Position numbers and translations under genes: made by a program | Part shown: one piece after another, positions 18,543 through 26,964 of the stretch | How positions within the stretch are numbered: position 1 is the stretch's first letter | How the letters are laid out: each line of letters begins with the position of its first letter | The notes under the pieces: model-generated | What the model was told of the DNA's origin: nothing | The model's input: the letters and a program-made list of their open reading frames with translations, nothing else | Databases searched by the model: none | NCBI RefSeq assembly: GCF_024649945.1 | Contig: NZ_JANKMS010000002.1 | Span: forward strand, 248,001-312,000 | Direction of reading: 5' to 3' | Source of the DNA: Flavobacterium panacis | GTDB taxonomy: Bacteria > Bacteroidota > Bacteroidia > Flavobacteriales > Flavobacteriaceae | DNA: 64,000 nucleotides

Positions 18543-18914
18543 ATGGAGGCTATATATAATATTGATCAGTTAAATCAGAAAATTAAAGAATTAGAAGTTC
18601 GTCAAGACACCGAATGGTGCGCTATAAAAGACCATGTTGATGAAATCAAAGAAAACCTAAAACCAATCAATTTGATTCGAAATACGGTCGAAGAAATCAA
18701 CGAAACAGTAGGTTTTAAAAGTCATATAGCACAATCTGCTATCAGTATCGGAATCGGTTATATCGCAAAACGATTTATAGTCGGAAAAGGTGATAGCATG
18801 TTTAAAGGTATCTTAGGCTCCATCGTTCAGCTTATTGTGACCAATATGGTCTCTAAGCCACAAAACGAAACTTCAAATGAAACTTCCGAAGAAGAAGATT
18901 CATCAAACTACTAA
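18543..18914 (+). CDS. Hypothetical protein, 123 aa, last gene of the stress cluster
   Basis: The N-terminal half is a predicted coiled coil (IDQLNQKIKELEVRQDTEW through IKENLKP). A weakly hydrophobic stretch follows (about 62-100, including SAISIGIGYIAKRFIVGKG and ILGSIVQLIVTNMVS), then an acidic Ser/Glu tail. It is reminiscent of the third gene of the YtxH/YqjE group in other Bacteroidota, but I do not recognise a named family. It lies 31 bases after the holin-like gene, so it is probably co-transcribed. Confidence 0.7.
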   Translation: MEAIYNIDQLNQKIKELEVRQDTEWCAIKDHVDEIKENLKPINLIRNTVEEINETVGFKSHIAQSAISIGIGYIAKRFIVGKGDSMFKGILGSIVQLIVTNMVSKPQNETSNETSEEEDSSNY

Positions 18915-18953
18915 ACATCGCAAGAGTAATTTGTCAAACTAAATTTATGTATT

Positions 18954-19052
18954 ATGGAAAAGTTAAACAATATAATAGTTAAAAATGGTGTATACGTTTA
19001 CTCGAATCTATATAAATGTTTTGAATACACAAGAGTATTTCTAGGTATCTAA
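18954..19052 (+). CDS. Possible 32-aa small protein
   Basis: ATG at 18954 opens a 32-codon frame (MEKLNNIIVKNGVYVYSNLY...) ending TAA at 19052, 39 bases after the last stress gene. It has no clear membrane helix or motif, and chance is a real possibility. Confidence 0.22.
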   Translation: MEKLNNIIVKNGVYVYSNLYKCFEYTRVFLGI

Positions 19053-19114
19053 CATTCATTATACGCTTATTGGGGAAAGCGGTTAATGAAGATAAGACCT
19101 TCACTATATTTTGA

Positions 19115-19325
19115 GGTTCTAAGAGACTAAAGTTCTGAGGTTCTAAGTTTTTTTACCATTTCGATCAATCGAAATTTAATATAAACTTGATCCTATTAGA
19201 ACATCAACCTTTACCTCAAACAAAAGAGACTGTTTCGCACAAGTGAAACAGTCTCTTTTTATTTAAAAAAAGTTCGAAGAGCTAAAAAACTCAGAACCTT
19301 AGCATCTCAGCATCTTAGAACCTCT
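19115..19325. repeat. TTCTAAG/CTTAGAA degenerate repeats around a bidirectional terminator
   Basis: TTCTAAG-type words (19115-19150) and their complements (19285-19325) flank the hairpin at 19221-19260. More copies are found at 20755-20885, 20965-21005 and 47520-47545. Confidence 0.6.
19221..19262. terminator. Bidirectional terminator
   Basis: AAAAGAGACTGTTTC pairs perfectly with GAAACAGTCTCTTTT around an 8-nt loop, with T and A tracts on the two sides. It lies between convergent genes. Confidence 0.85.
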
Positions 19326-19328
19326 CCA

Positions 19329-20660
19329 TTAATTATAATTTTGATAAATCGGTAATTTCAGACCGACATACACATTTGCACCTTTGGAGTTGTTTGAGAA
19401 CAAATTGGTAATCAAAGTTCCAGAACCGATAAAGATTGGGCCGGCTCTGAAACCTGTTCCTACTTGTGTTCCGCTGTATTCCATGTAGGTTACTGGAAGG
19501 TAAAAACTGAATTGTCTTGTTTCGTATCTTGGAGTAAAAGTAACCGAATTTGCAATCGTAGTTCCGTTTACTTTATTGGCATTCACTAAACTGAAATCTC
19601 CGCTTAAATTTAGATAAAATTTATTGTCGATATTCCAGTCAAAGTTGGTGTGAAGCGCTGTAGGCAGATTTGCTTTAATCGCTTTTCTTGAAGACGTTTT
19701 GGTATAATTAGCGTCAAAGAATTCGAAAATATCTTCTGCATCATCAATATCTTCCTGAGTTATTCTTCCGTTTAAGTTATACGTGTTCTCTGTTATGTTT
19801 TTATAATTCAAACTACCAATATCAGTTACCGAAGCTGCAGCTTTAAACTTATAGCGGTTTCCGATACAAGTATGGCAATTGGTACGATATTCATACGTAA
19901 AACCTAAATCTACGCCTACTCCAGCCGAATTCGGATCGAATTTCATTTTTTCTCCGTTTTCGTAGTCGTAACTTGCAGCCATTCTTAAAGTTCCAGTCGA
20001 ATAATATTCGCTCAAAGCCGAATTTGCCGCATTTCTGTTAAAGGCAACACTCACATCATTTCCGTTGATATAACCGTTTGCTCCTGCCATTAAATACTTC
20101 AGTGTAATTCCACCTTTTACAAAATGGTCGTCACGATCTAATAAAACCGTTCCGTAAGAAGCGCCAATTTCTGCCCACGAATTCGTAACTCCATTTGGAT
20201 TTCCGCCCGAAATCAAAAAGCTGTTTGAGGCATCAATATCTTTACTAACCTCATCGACAAGTTCACCGTTTAAGCCTACCATATTGGTTACACTTCGTAC
20301 TCTTGTAAAAAGTGCAATACTGTGCACAGGCGTAATATTCAAGGTAAACGAAGGCCCTAGGATATCCAGATTCAAATTTCCTCTGTTGTTTGATTTAAAG
20401 TGTTTAGTCGCATCGACATTAAAATCGTAATTTCCGTCTAAAGCATCCAAAACATTGATAGAATACAAATCATTCTGACCCGTTGCACTTACAGAACCAA
20501 TGGTCACATCCGATTTATACTTAGAATCAACAACATTGGACGGATTAAACAATACACTCTGAATTCCTGCATAATTATCATCTCGAAACCCGAAATACGA
20601 TTGCGACCGCGCATAAAAAAAGCTTCCAAAGAAGCATAATAATAGTAAAGTTTTCTTCAT
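19329..20660 (-). CDS. DUF5723 family outer-membrane protein
   Basis: Exported protein of 443 residues with signal peptide 1-19 (cut near ARSQS). The mature N-terminus, FRDDNYAGIQSVLFNPSNVVDSKYKSDV, is the hallmark start of DUF5723 proteins, which resemble membrane-transport barrels (PorP-like) of Bacteroidota. The many alternating strands and C-terminal closing strand (VYVGLKLPIYQNYN) support an outer-membrane barrel. A pair of Cys in TNCHTCIGNRY (about 265) is notable. Function unknown. The gene is monocistronic, with repeats on both sides. Confidence 0.82.
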   Translation of the reverse strand: MKKTLLLLCFFGSFFYARSQSYFGFRDDNYAGIQSVLFNPSNVVDSKYKSDVTIGSVSATGQNDLYSINVLDALDGNYDFNVDATKHFKSNNRGNLNLDILGPSFTLNITPVHSIALFTRVRSVTNMVGLNGELVDEVSKDIDASNSFLISGGNPNGVTNSWAEIGASYGTVLLDRDDHFVKGGITLKYLMAGANGYINGNDVSVAFNRNAANSALSEYYSTGTLRMAASYDYENGEKMKFDPNSAGVGVDLGFTYEYRTNCHTCIGNRYKFKAAASVTDIGSLNYKNITENTYNLNGRITQEDIDDAEDIFEFFDANYTKTSSRKAIKANLPTALHTNFDWNIDNKFYLNLSGDFSLVNANKVNGTTIANSVTFTPRYETRQFSFYLPVTYMEYSGTQVGTGFRAGPIFIGSGTLITNLFSNNSKGANVYVGLKLPIYQNYN

Positions 20661-20754
20661 AGAATTTAAAAATAGATTGGTTGGTTCGGCAAATATGAAG
20701 CAAAAAAAGTTTAAAAAAAACTTTAGATTTTATGAATTCGTTAACTTTTTTTTA

Positions 20755-21005
20755 AGAGGTACTAAGTGGCTAAGATTCTAAGCTACTAAGGCTTACAACC
20801 AGTCCTATAAATCTTACTGCGTAAGATTCTCATGTATTATTTATCTTAGATAAAAACTTCTAAGCTACTAAGTCGCTAAGGTTTTAATTTACTTTTTTTT
20901 TGACATTTTTTTAACCATAAAAAAAGCCGAAACAAAGTTTCGGCTTTTTATCGTCGTCATCTAAGTAAAAACTTAGAACCTTAGTATCTTAGAATCTTAG
21001 CACCT
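20755..21005. repeat. CTAAG-type degenerate repeats
   Basis: Two stretches of irregularly repeated CTAAG words (20755-20800 and 20845-20885) and one of the complementary CTTAG words (20965-21005) lie between the DUF5723 gene and prfA. Confidence 0.6.
20919..20949 (-). terminator. Terminator of prfA
   Basis: AAAAAGCCGAAAC pairs with GTTTCGGCTTTTT around a 3-nt loop; on the - strand it is followed by a T-rich stretch. Confidence 0.85.
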
Positions 21006-21018
21006 AAAAAGTGTACGA

Positions 21019-22095
21019 TTAGTACACCTCAGAAGCTTCCTTCAATTTCTCCATATTATTCACCAACTGAAGCTCGGCAACAATTTTCTGAATATCACCA
21101 TTCATGATGTTTCCTAGATCGTAAAGTGTTAAACCAACTCTGTGATCGGTTACACGACCTTGCGCGTAGTTGTACGTACGGATTTTTGCCGAACGGTCAC
21201 CAGAACTTACTTGTGAACTACGTTTAGAAGCATCTTCTTCTTGTTTTTTCGCCAATTCCATTTCGTATAAACGAGAACGTAATACGATTAAGGCTTTGTC
21301 TTTATTTTTATGCTGCGATTTCTGATCCTGACATTGCGCCACTAATCCTGTTGGAACGTGCGTTAAACGTACAGCCGATTTCGTTGTATTTACCGATTGT
21401 CCTCCAGGTCCAGATGAACAGAAGAAATCTACACGAACATCGTTCATATCGATCTGAACATCAAACTCTTCTGCTTCTGGTAAAACCATAACAGTAGCTG
21501 CCGATGTATGCACACGACCTTGTGTTTCTGTCTGCGGAACACGTTGTACACGGTGAACACCTGCTTCAAATTTTAAAGTTCCGTAAACATCTTCTCCAGA
21601 AACCTCAAAAATAACCTCTTTGAAACCTCCAGAAGTACCTTCGTTCATATCTACAACAGATGTTCTCCATCCTTGTGACTCACAGTATTTGGTATACATT
21701 CTGAATAAATCTCCTGCAAAAATACTTGCTTCGTCCCCACCCGTTCCGGCGCGGATCTCCACCATTACGTTTTTAGCATCTTCAGGATCTTTAGGAATCA
21801 ACATAAATTTGATTTCCTCCTCCAGTTGTGGCAAACGTTCTTTTGCTTCATCCAATTGCATTTTAGCCATTTCCACCATATCGGCGTCGCTTCCGTCTGC
21901 AATAATTTCGTTGGCTTCGTCAATATTGGCTAACACAAGAATGTATTCTTCTCTCTTATCAACCAGCGCTTTAATACTTTTGTATTCCTGGTTAAGCTGC
22001 ACATAACGTTTCTGATCTGCAATAACATCCGGCTGAATAATCAAATCCGAAATCTCATCAAAACGCTGCTTTACATATTGAAGTCTATCTAACAT
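21019..22095 (-). CDS. prfA: Peptide chain release factor 1
   Basis: Reads UAA/UAG stop codons and triggers peptide release on the ribosome. Full-length (358 residues). The codon-recognition PxT motif is PQT at 187-189 inside [14 protein letters not shown], which separates RF1 from RF2 (SPF). The peptidyl-hydrolase GGQ is at 231-233 in [14 protein letters not shown]. No frameshift site is expected in RF1 and none is seen. The gene stands alone with a strong terminator. Confidence 0.97.
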   Translation of the reverse strand: MLDRLQYVKQRFDEISDLIIQPDVIADQKRYVQLNQEYKSIKALVDKREEYILVLANIDEANEIIADGSDADMVEMAKMQLDEAKERLPQLEEEIKFMLIPKDPEDAKNVMVEIRAGTGGDEASIFAGDLFRMYTKYCESQGWRTSVVDMNEGTSGGFKEVIFEVSGEDVYGTLKFEAGVHRVQRVPQTETQGRVHTSAATVMVLPEAEEFDVQIDMNDVRVDFFCSSGPGGQSVNTTKSAVRLTHVPTGLVAQCQDQKSQHKNKDKALIVLRSRLYEMELAKKQEEDASKRSSQVSSGDRSAKIRTYNYAQGRVTDHRVGLTLYDLGNIMNGDIQKIVAELQLVNNMEKLKEASEVY

Positions 22096-22528
22096 TTTCT
22101 TTTTCCTTTATTTGGACTGCAAAATTACAAAAATTTTGTGGAAAATTCTAGTGTTGATTTTTTTGGGATTTTGAGAAGAAAATTTACTGGAATTAGAATT
22201 GTTTTTAGGAGCTGATTCCTGCTATCCGCTATATCTTTTTAGGCAGAATGTTTATGGTTTTAATTAAGAAGTTTTTGGTTACCTAAAAAGGATGCCGCTT
22301 CTATCAGGGCTAGTGTTTTGGTTTTCATAAAATGATTTACGGTTTTCCGTAAACTAATTGAATTTAAACAAGTTATTTTTATCACATAAACAAGTTTAGA
22401 CTCAAAATCAGGTATTTTTACTGAATGAATAATTCAAATAAAATGCGAGGTTTGCTTATTTATGATTATTAAAGCCTAAAATCAAATATTATATATCAAT
22501 AATTTGAATAAAAATTTTAAAGACTATT
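22096..22528. other. 433-base gap: prfA leader and accessory-island promoter region
   Basis: No convincing gene. It contains the near-palindrome TTACGGTTTTCCGTA at 22337-22351, then ATCAGGTATTTTTACT from 22408 and GTTTGCTT at 22450. The same three elements occur in the same order upstream of the gene at 26965. Confidence 0.55.
22337..22460 (+). promoter_or_regulatory. Shared regulatory region, copy A
   Basis: Near-palindrome TTACGGTTTTCCGTA (TACGG/CCGTA arms), then ATCAGGTA at 22408-22415 and a TTTG promoter box at 22451. ATCAGGTA to GTTTGCTT is 42 bases here and 43 in copy B (26745-26855). Confidence 0.5.
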
Positions 22529-24082
22529 ATGAAAACGGGAAAAATTTTAGATCCAATACATGGACTGATCGAAATTACTGAAATAGAAGAATTTATTATA
22601 AATCAGAAAATATTCGGAAGATTAAGAAAAGTTAAACAAAATACATTACTTAATTACATATTTCCGGGAGCTAACCATACAAGATTCGAACATTCCATTG
22701 GTGTTATGCACCTATCAGAAATTATTTTTAATAAATCGAATGAAAATGTTGAAGTGACATATTTAAAAAAACAAAAATATGGTATAAATAAACAGTATGA
22801 ATCACTTAAAGATATTTTAGGAAATGAAGAATTTGAAATTATATTACAAGAATTAAGACTTGCTGCTCTCTTACATGATATTGGACATGGTCCAACTTCC
22901 CATAAATTTGATGATTTTACAATTACTGGAAATAGGTTAATTGAAATAGTTAAAACAGAGCCTGATATTTTCGATTTTTTTATAGATGACATCATTAATT
23001 ATGTTTCGATAAAAGGTTTAGAAACAAAAAGGATAGAACATGAGCTTGTGTCATGTGTATTTATCATTAAAATCATTAACACACTTAAAAAGAATAAATA
23101 TTTAACAAATGAATCATTAAAAATAAGAGATCAAATAAATTTAAAAAACATCTTAAAAATGATTGATCCCTCATTTTTACCAAATCATGAGATCATTTTA
23201 AATAACAAAGATTACACCAACTATTTCAACTCTATTATTGCTAGTTTTCCTTTTGATGCTGACAGAATGGATTATCTTTATAGAGATAGTTTTTATTCAG
23301 GAGTAAAGTACGGTTTTTTTGACCAAAGTAGAATATTAACTTCATTGCTTCCAATAGAACATAATGGAAAAATAACATTAGGAATAAAAAAAAGTGGTTT
23401 AGATTCTGTCATCAGATTCATACAATCTAGAAATCATTTATATAATCAAGTTTACTTTCATAAAACAAATTCAGCAACTAACTCAATGTTGGATTTCGTT
23501 TTTAGGCATTTAACCAAAATAAGTGTATTAGATGATGTAAAAAACTTTAAAGATTATGAAGATTTTTATTGCAAAAACGGAGATGAATATTTTTTCAATT
23601 CAACTCTCAAACATATATTAAGTGAGAATGGCTGTGATGTTTGTGGTGATAGTTGTATAGAAAATGTTGTATTAGATGAATTGATTGATCGAAATTTATG
23701 GAAGCGTTGCTATGAAGAAAGAATAAATGTTAAAAATGCAAAAAGAAGCAGTGATTTTAATGCTCATAAATTTGATGAAACAAAACTAAATGAAATTAAA
23801 AATCAACTTGAGGATTTAGGGATTTTCATCCAAGAAAATTATTCAGCAAACTTAGGTTTAAAAGGGCTGGATAAATCAAAATCAGTTCTAATTGATAAAG
23901 ATCTTAACACAATTACTAATGACTGGGATAAAGTAAGTGATGAAATGTTTTTTTTAAGTATGACAAACGTATTCATTAAAAGAATTTACGTTAGAAGAAC
24001 TTTTGAAACTGCAGAAGATTTTATCAAAATTGAAAATCAAATAAAAGAGCTTTTAAAAAATAATTTCTTGATACAAGAGTAA
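22529..24082 (+). CDS. HD-domain phosphohydrolase, SAMHD1/dGTPase-like
   Basis: Probable metal-dependent (d)NTP or nucleotide phosphohydrolase. The HD-domain residues are in place: H55 in TRFEHSIGVMHL, H116-D117 in ALLHDIGHGPTSH, and D245/D248 in DADRMDYLYRDSFYSGVKYG. This last motif is the SAMHD1-like signature. The start (MKTGKILDPIHGLIEI) is also typical of that group. The C-terminal half holds a C-x2-C-x-D-x-C-type cluster (NGCDVCGDSCIEN, about 369-381) that could bind metal. It opens an AT-rich accessory group and is followed by two small genes and a TIR gene. dNTP-depleting HD enzymes are known phage-defence effectors, but that role is inference here. Confidence 0.85.
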   Translation: MKTGKILDPIHGLIEITEIEEFIINQKIFGRLRKVKQNTLLNYIFPGANHTRFEHSIGVMHLSEIIFNKSNENVEVTYLKKQKYGINKQYESLKDILGNEEFEIILQELRLAALLHDIGHGPTSHKFDDFTITGNRLIEIVKTEPDIFDFFIDDIINYVSIKGLETKRIEHELVSCVFIIKIINTLKKNKYLTNESLKIRDQINLKNILKMIDPSFLPNHEIILNNKDYTNYFNSIIASFPFDADRMDYLYRDSFYSGVKYGFFDQSRILTSLLPIEHNGKITLGIKKSGLDSVIRFIQSRNHLYNQVYFHKTNSATNSMLDFVFRHLTKISVLDDVKNFKDYEDFYCKNGDEYFFNSTLKHILSENGCDVCGDSCIENVVLDELIDRNLWKRCYEERINVKNAKRSSDFNAHKFDETKLNEIKNQLEDLGIFIQENYSANLGLKGLDKSKSVLIDKDLNTITNDWDKVSDEMFFLSMTNVFIKRIYVRRTFETAEDFIKIENQIKELLKNNFLIQE

Positions 24083-24111
24083 TCAAATATCAAAAAAACA
24101 TAAATAAAAAA

Positions 24112-24420
24112 ATGGAAACATTGTACAAAAAAATAATTGAAGAAATTAAAATTATCGCTAATGCAAGAGAAATTTTCTCATTACCATCAACAGACGAATA
24201 TAATGTTGAAAAATCGAATTATAATTCTGGAGGTGCTACACTATATGGGGAAAAGCATATAATTGGTGACCAACTTGAAAATATAGTTGTTACTTACGAA
24301 TCCAAAGATAAGTGTAGAACATTTCAAATAAATCCCGACCTAAATATAGTTACTGTAACATGGGAAAAAAATAGTATAATAATGGAAACCTTCTCTCAAT
24401 CATGGGAAGATAAAATGTAA
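24112..24420 (+). CDS. Hypothetical protein, 102 aa
   Basis: Unrecognised small soluble protein, 29 bases after the HD gene and probably co-transcribed. An N-terminal helix (LYKKIIEEIKIIANAREIF) is followed by a strand-rich section (about 35-95) with LENIVVTYESKDKCRTFQI. No signal or membrane segment is seen. The tight spacing suggests a partner of the HD protein, for example a regulator or immunity-like protein, but nothing in the sequence proves this. Confidence 0.6.
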   Translation: METLYKKIIEEIKIIANAREIFSLPSTDEYNVEKSNYNSGGATLYGEKHIIGDQLENIVVTYESKDKCRTFQINPDLNIVTVTWEKNSIIMETFSQSWEDKM

Positions 24421-24498
24421 ATAACTTTTATGCCATTACTATAAATACTTAATACATAAGTAAGAATCAAAATAGAGCAATATTAAAACGATAGAAAA

Positions 24499-24738
24499 AT
24501 GGAAAAAAAAGTAATATCATATTCTCATGACATGAAAGGAATACTAGATGATGATTATACGTTATATGATGACGGCACTATTTATCATTTATATGATAAG
24601 CATTCTTATCCAGGTGGGCAAAATATCGAAGAATATTTAACTGTAGATCAATTAGGATATTCCATAAAAAAAAGACTCTTCGACTCTGCATCTAATGAAA
24701 ACAAATCTATTGTACAAACTATATTAAAATTAGAGTAA
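24499..24738 (+). CDS. Small hypothetical protein, 79 aa
   Basis: Acidic small protein with a pattern I have seen in other bacteria without a name: LYDDGTIYHLYDKHSYPGGQ, then a helix beginning LTVDQLGYSIKKRL. No membrane segment or catalytic residues are apparent. It lies between the HD-associated gene and the TIR gene (78 and 104 bases), in the same direction. It could be a specificity or regulatory partner in the accessory group. Confidence 0.6.
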   Translation: MEKKVISYSHDMKGILDDDYTLYDDGTIYHLYDKHSYPGGQNIEEYLTVDQLGYSIKKRLFDSASNENKSIVQTILKLE

Positions 24739-24842
24739 TTTAAAATCATAACTGCTGTTTTTGATAATTAAATACCAATGAAATTTATATTTTTCACAAG
24801 AACTGAACTATTTAACCTCGTAACCAATTAAATTTTATAAAT

Positions 24843-25544
24843 ATGGCAAGATGTACAGCACCAGTAAATGGTCATCGAACAGCAAGTGGAGCGGCAGCAT
24901 GTCCCGCTTGTAGTAGTCGAAATTATCGTAGTTACAATTCATACCCTACGTATTCTTCATCTTATTCAACGTCTTCAAACAATTATGGAAGTCGTAATAG
25001 CGGGCAAGGCAGAACAAAGGCACGTTGGTCTTCAGCAGGTTCTACTATCCTCTATACAGCTGCAGAGATCCGTACACTTACACCAGTGCGCGAAAATGTA
25101 GAAAAACGTGCTGATTTACCAGACTTAAGAGATGTTTTTCTTTGTCATGCTTGGGATGATCGAAAAGAAACGGCTAAAGAGTTACATGATTTACTAGAGT
25201 TAAAAGGTGTTTCAGTTTGGTTTAGTGAAAAAGATGTTTTATTGGGCTCATCTTTACTTCGAGAAATTGATAAAGGATTGGCAAAGTCTCGTGTTGGAAT
25301 TGTTTTAGTTACTCCTTCTTTTCTTAAACGTATAAAAGGAGAGGGAATTGCTGACAAAGAACTTTCTGCTTTACTAGCTCGTGATTTACTTGTTCCTATT
25401 ATTCACAACACAACTTTTGATGATTTACGTGATGTAAGTCCTTTACTTGGCTCAAGAAGTGGTTTAAGTACGATAGAGGATACAATGTCGGAGATTGCAG
25501 ACAAATTAGCCGAACTCGTAACTCCTGAAAGTATTACTAATTAA
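24843..25544 (+). CDS. TIR-domain protein with N-terminal zinc-ribbon-like segment
   Basis: Probable NAD-cleaving or signalling TIR effector. The N-terminus (MARCTAPVNGHRTASGAAAC with C4, C20, C23) looks like a small zinc-binding segment. A Ser/Tyr-rich low-complexity linker follows (about 27-66). The TIR domain spans about 95-225: DVFLCHAWDDRKETAKELHD, WFSEKDVLLGSSLLREID, and VGIVLVTPSFL. E173 in ADKELSAL aligns by eye with the catalytic Glu of NADase TIRs such as SARM1 E642, although the preceding Trp is not kept. TIR proteins act in phage defence by NAD depletion. A composite repeat with a terminator follows directly. Confidence 0.85.
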   Translation: MARCTAPVNGHRTASGAAACPACSSRNYRSYNSYPTYSSSYSTSSNNYGSRNSGQGRTKARWSSAGSTILYTAAEIRTLTPVRENVEKRADLPDLRDVFLCHAWDDRKETAKELHDLLELKGVSVWFSEKDVLLGSSLLREIDKGLAKSRVGIVLVTPSFLKRIKGEGIADKELSALLARDLLVPIIHNTTFDDLRDVSPLLGSRSGLSTIEDTMSEIADKLAELVTPESITN

Positions 25545-25554
25545 AATGAAATGA

Positions 25555-25660
25555 AACCCATAGCGCGGATTTGCAATCCATGCCCGTAACAATAAAACAC
25601 AATACAAATAATCAAGAAACAAAAGCTACAATAAATCATGTAGCTTTTTTATATTTACAG
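25555..25660 (+). repeat. Composite intergenic repeat R1 (palindrome + terminator)
   Basis: GCGCGGATTTGCAATCCATG palindrome, then AATACAAATAATCAAGAAAC, then the hairpin AAAAGCTAC...GTAGCTTTTTT and a promoter-like TATATTTACAG. It separates the TIR gene from phzF. Confidence 0.75.
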
Positions 25661-25670
25661 AAAACAAGAA

Positions 25671-26468
25671 ATGAAAACCTATTTTGTTGACTCATTTACA
25701 AATGAAAAATTTAAAGGAAATCCAGCTGCGGTTTGTCTTCCCGAAGCCGAACTCGATGATGCGTTGATGCAAAATATTGCGGCAGAAATTGGATTTTCTG
25801 AAACTGCTTTTATAAAACAGATCAAGGAAAACACGTATAGCATTAGATTTTTTAGTCCGAAAATGGAAATTCCGTTATGCGGGCACGCGACTTTGGCTGC
25901 GTCTAAAATTCTTTTCAGCACGACTTCTTTGGAAACTATCCGATTTATTAATTGCAATAATGTCGAATTGTTTATTGAAAAAGAAGCGAATAAAATCAAG
26001 ATGCAATTTCCGGTTTATGACACAGAGCAAACAGAAGTTCCTCAAAAACTCTTAGAAGCACTTGGTATTTCTGAAATCGTCGAAAAAAGATACAGTCCGA
26101 ACAATAAAATAATTTTGATAGAAATTGAAAGTGCTCAAGAACTCGCCCATTTAAAACCCGATTTTACAGCCTTAAAAAATTCGCACAACGGAATAAACGG
26201 CGTTTTGGTAACTGCCATTTCCGACAACGAAAACTTCGATTTTCATTACCGCTATTTCTGGCCGTGGGCAGGAACCGACGAAGATCCAGTAACGGGCGGC
26301 GTTCAGACCTTTTTGACAAAATATTGGGCAACGAAACTAAATAAAACGAAATTTAATGCCTTTCAATCTTCTTCTAGAACCGGAATTATGAGTACAGAAC
26401 TTGTTCAAGATAAAGTCTATATTCTGGGTGAAGCTGTGATTGTTTTAGAGGGTAATTTTGTTTTATAA
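25671..26468 (+). CDS. PhzF family isomerase-like protein
   Basis: PhzF/diaminopimelate-epimerase-fold protein of 265 residues (family normal). Signatures: the opening VDSFTNEKFKGNPAAVC, the catalytic Glu E44 in GFSETAFI, CGHATLAASKIL in the first lobe, and GTDEDPVTGGVQTFL in the second. No phenazine genes are nearby, so this is not a phenazine pathway; most PhzF proteins have an unknown substrate. It stands alone between two copies of the composite repeat. Confidence 0.9.
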   Translation: MKTYFVDSFTNEKFKGNPAAVCLPEAELDDALMQNIAAEIGFSETAFIKQIKENTYSIRFFSPKMEIPLCGHATLAASKILFSTTSLETIRFINCNNVELFIEKEANKIKMQFPVYDTEQTEVPQKLLEALGISEIVEKRYSPNNKIILIEIESAQELAHLKPDFTALKNSHNGINGVLVTAISDNENFDFHYRYFWPWAGTDEDPVTGGVQTFLTKYWATKLNKTKFNAFQSSSRTGIMSTELVQDKVYILGEAVIVLEGNFVL

Positions 26469-26580
26469 ATCCCGTTAGCGTCTAATCTTTGCGGAGCTAC
26501 TTGCGAAGATTTCTCGTTCCTCGAAATGACAAAACTGTGCAAAAGAACTTTATAGAATCTATAGTGTTAGTATCTCTTTT

Positions 26581-26741
26581 AAATCCCGTTAGCGCAGATT
26601 TGTAATCCGTGCCCGCAACAGTAAGACGCAATACAAATAATCAAGAAACAAAAGCTACAAAAAATAATGTAGCTTTTGTTTAGATATTTACAGAAATCAA
26701 TCTTTACTGGCACGGACATGGATTGCAAATCCGCGCTAAAC
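26581..26741. repeat. Composite intergenic repeat R2 with an inverted palindrome copy
   Basis: R2 on the + strand: GCGCAGATTTGTAATCCGTG, the conserved ATACAAATAATCAAGAAAC spacer, and the AAAAGCTAC/GTAGCTTTT hairpin. It is followed at 26707-26741 by GATTGCAAATCCGCGC, the same palindrome on the opposite strand. Confidence 0.75.
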
Positions 26742-26744
26742 AAG

Positions 26745-26855
26745 TTACGGTTTTCCGTACTATATTTTAATCTAAAGCAATTACTTTTAACAAAGTAAAT
26801 AATCAGGTAGTTTTACTTATTGGTTAATTTGAATTAAGTACGATGTTTGCTTTTA
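26745..26855 (+). promoter_or_regulatory. Shared regulatory region, copy B
   Basis: TTACGGTTTTCCGTA at 26745-26759 is identical to 22337-22351. ATCAGGTA at 26802 and GTTTGCTT at 26845 keep the order and nearly the spacing of copy A. Confidence 0.5.
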
Positions 26856-26964
26856 TATAAAATCTATTACAAACTGGTTAAAAAATAGATTTAAAATATG
26901 ACATGACTACTACCAATCTCTATTTTCCAAAAAAAAATTGATTAGTTGATAAAAATATAAAAAA

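Larger units (their letters stand above)
26469..26964. other. Repeat-rich gap and second shared regulatory region
   Basis: No gene seen. It contains a partial TAAATCCCGTTAGCG repeat, a TCGTTCCTCGAAATGAC word, composite repeat R2 (26581-26695), an inverted palindrome copy (26707-26741) and the shared regulatory region copy B (26745-26855). Confidence 0.6.

Noticed and set aside
25671..26468. PhzF as evidence for phenazine synthesis
   Set aside because: No other phenazine genes are present and PhzF-like proteins are widespread without that pathway.
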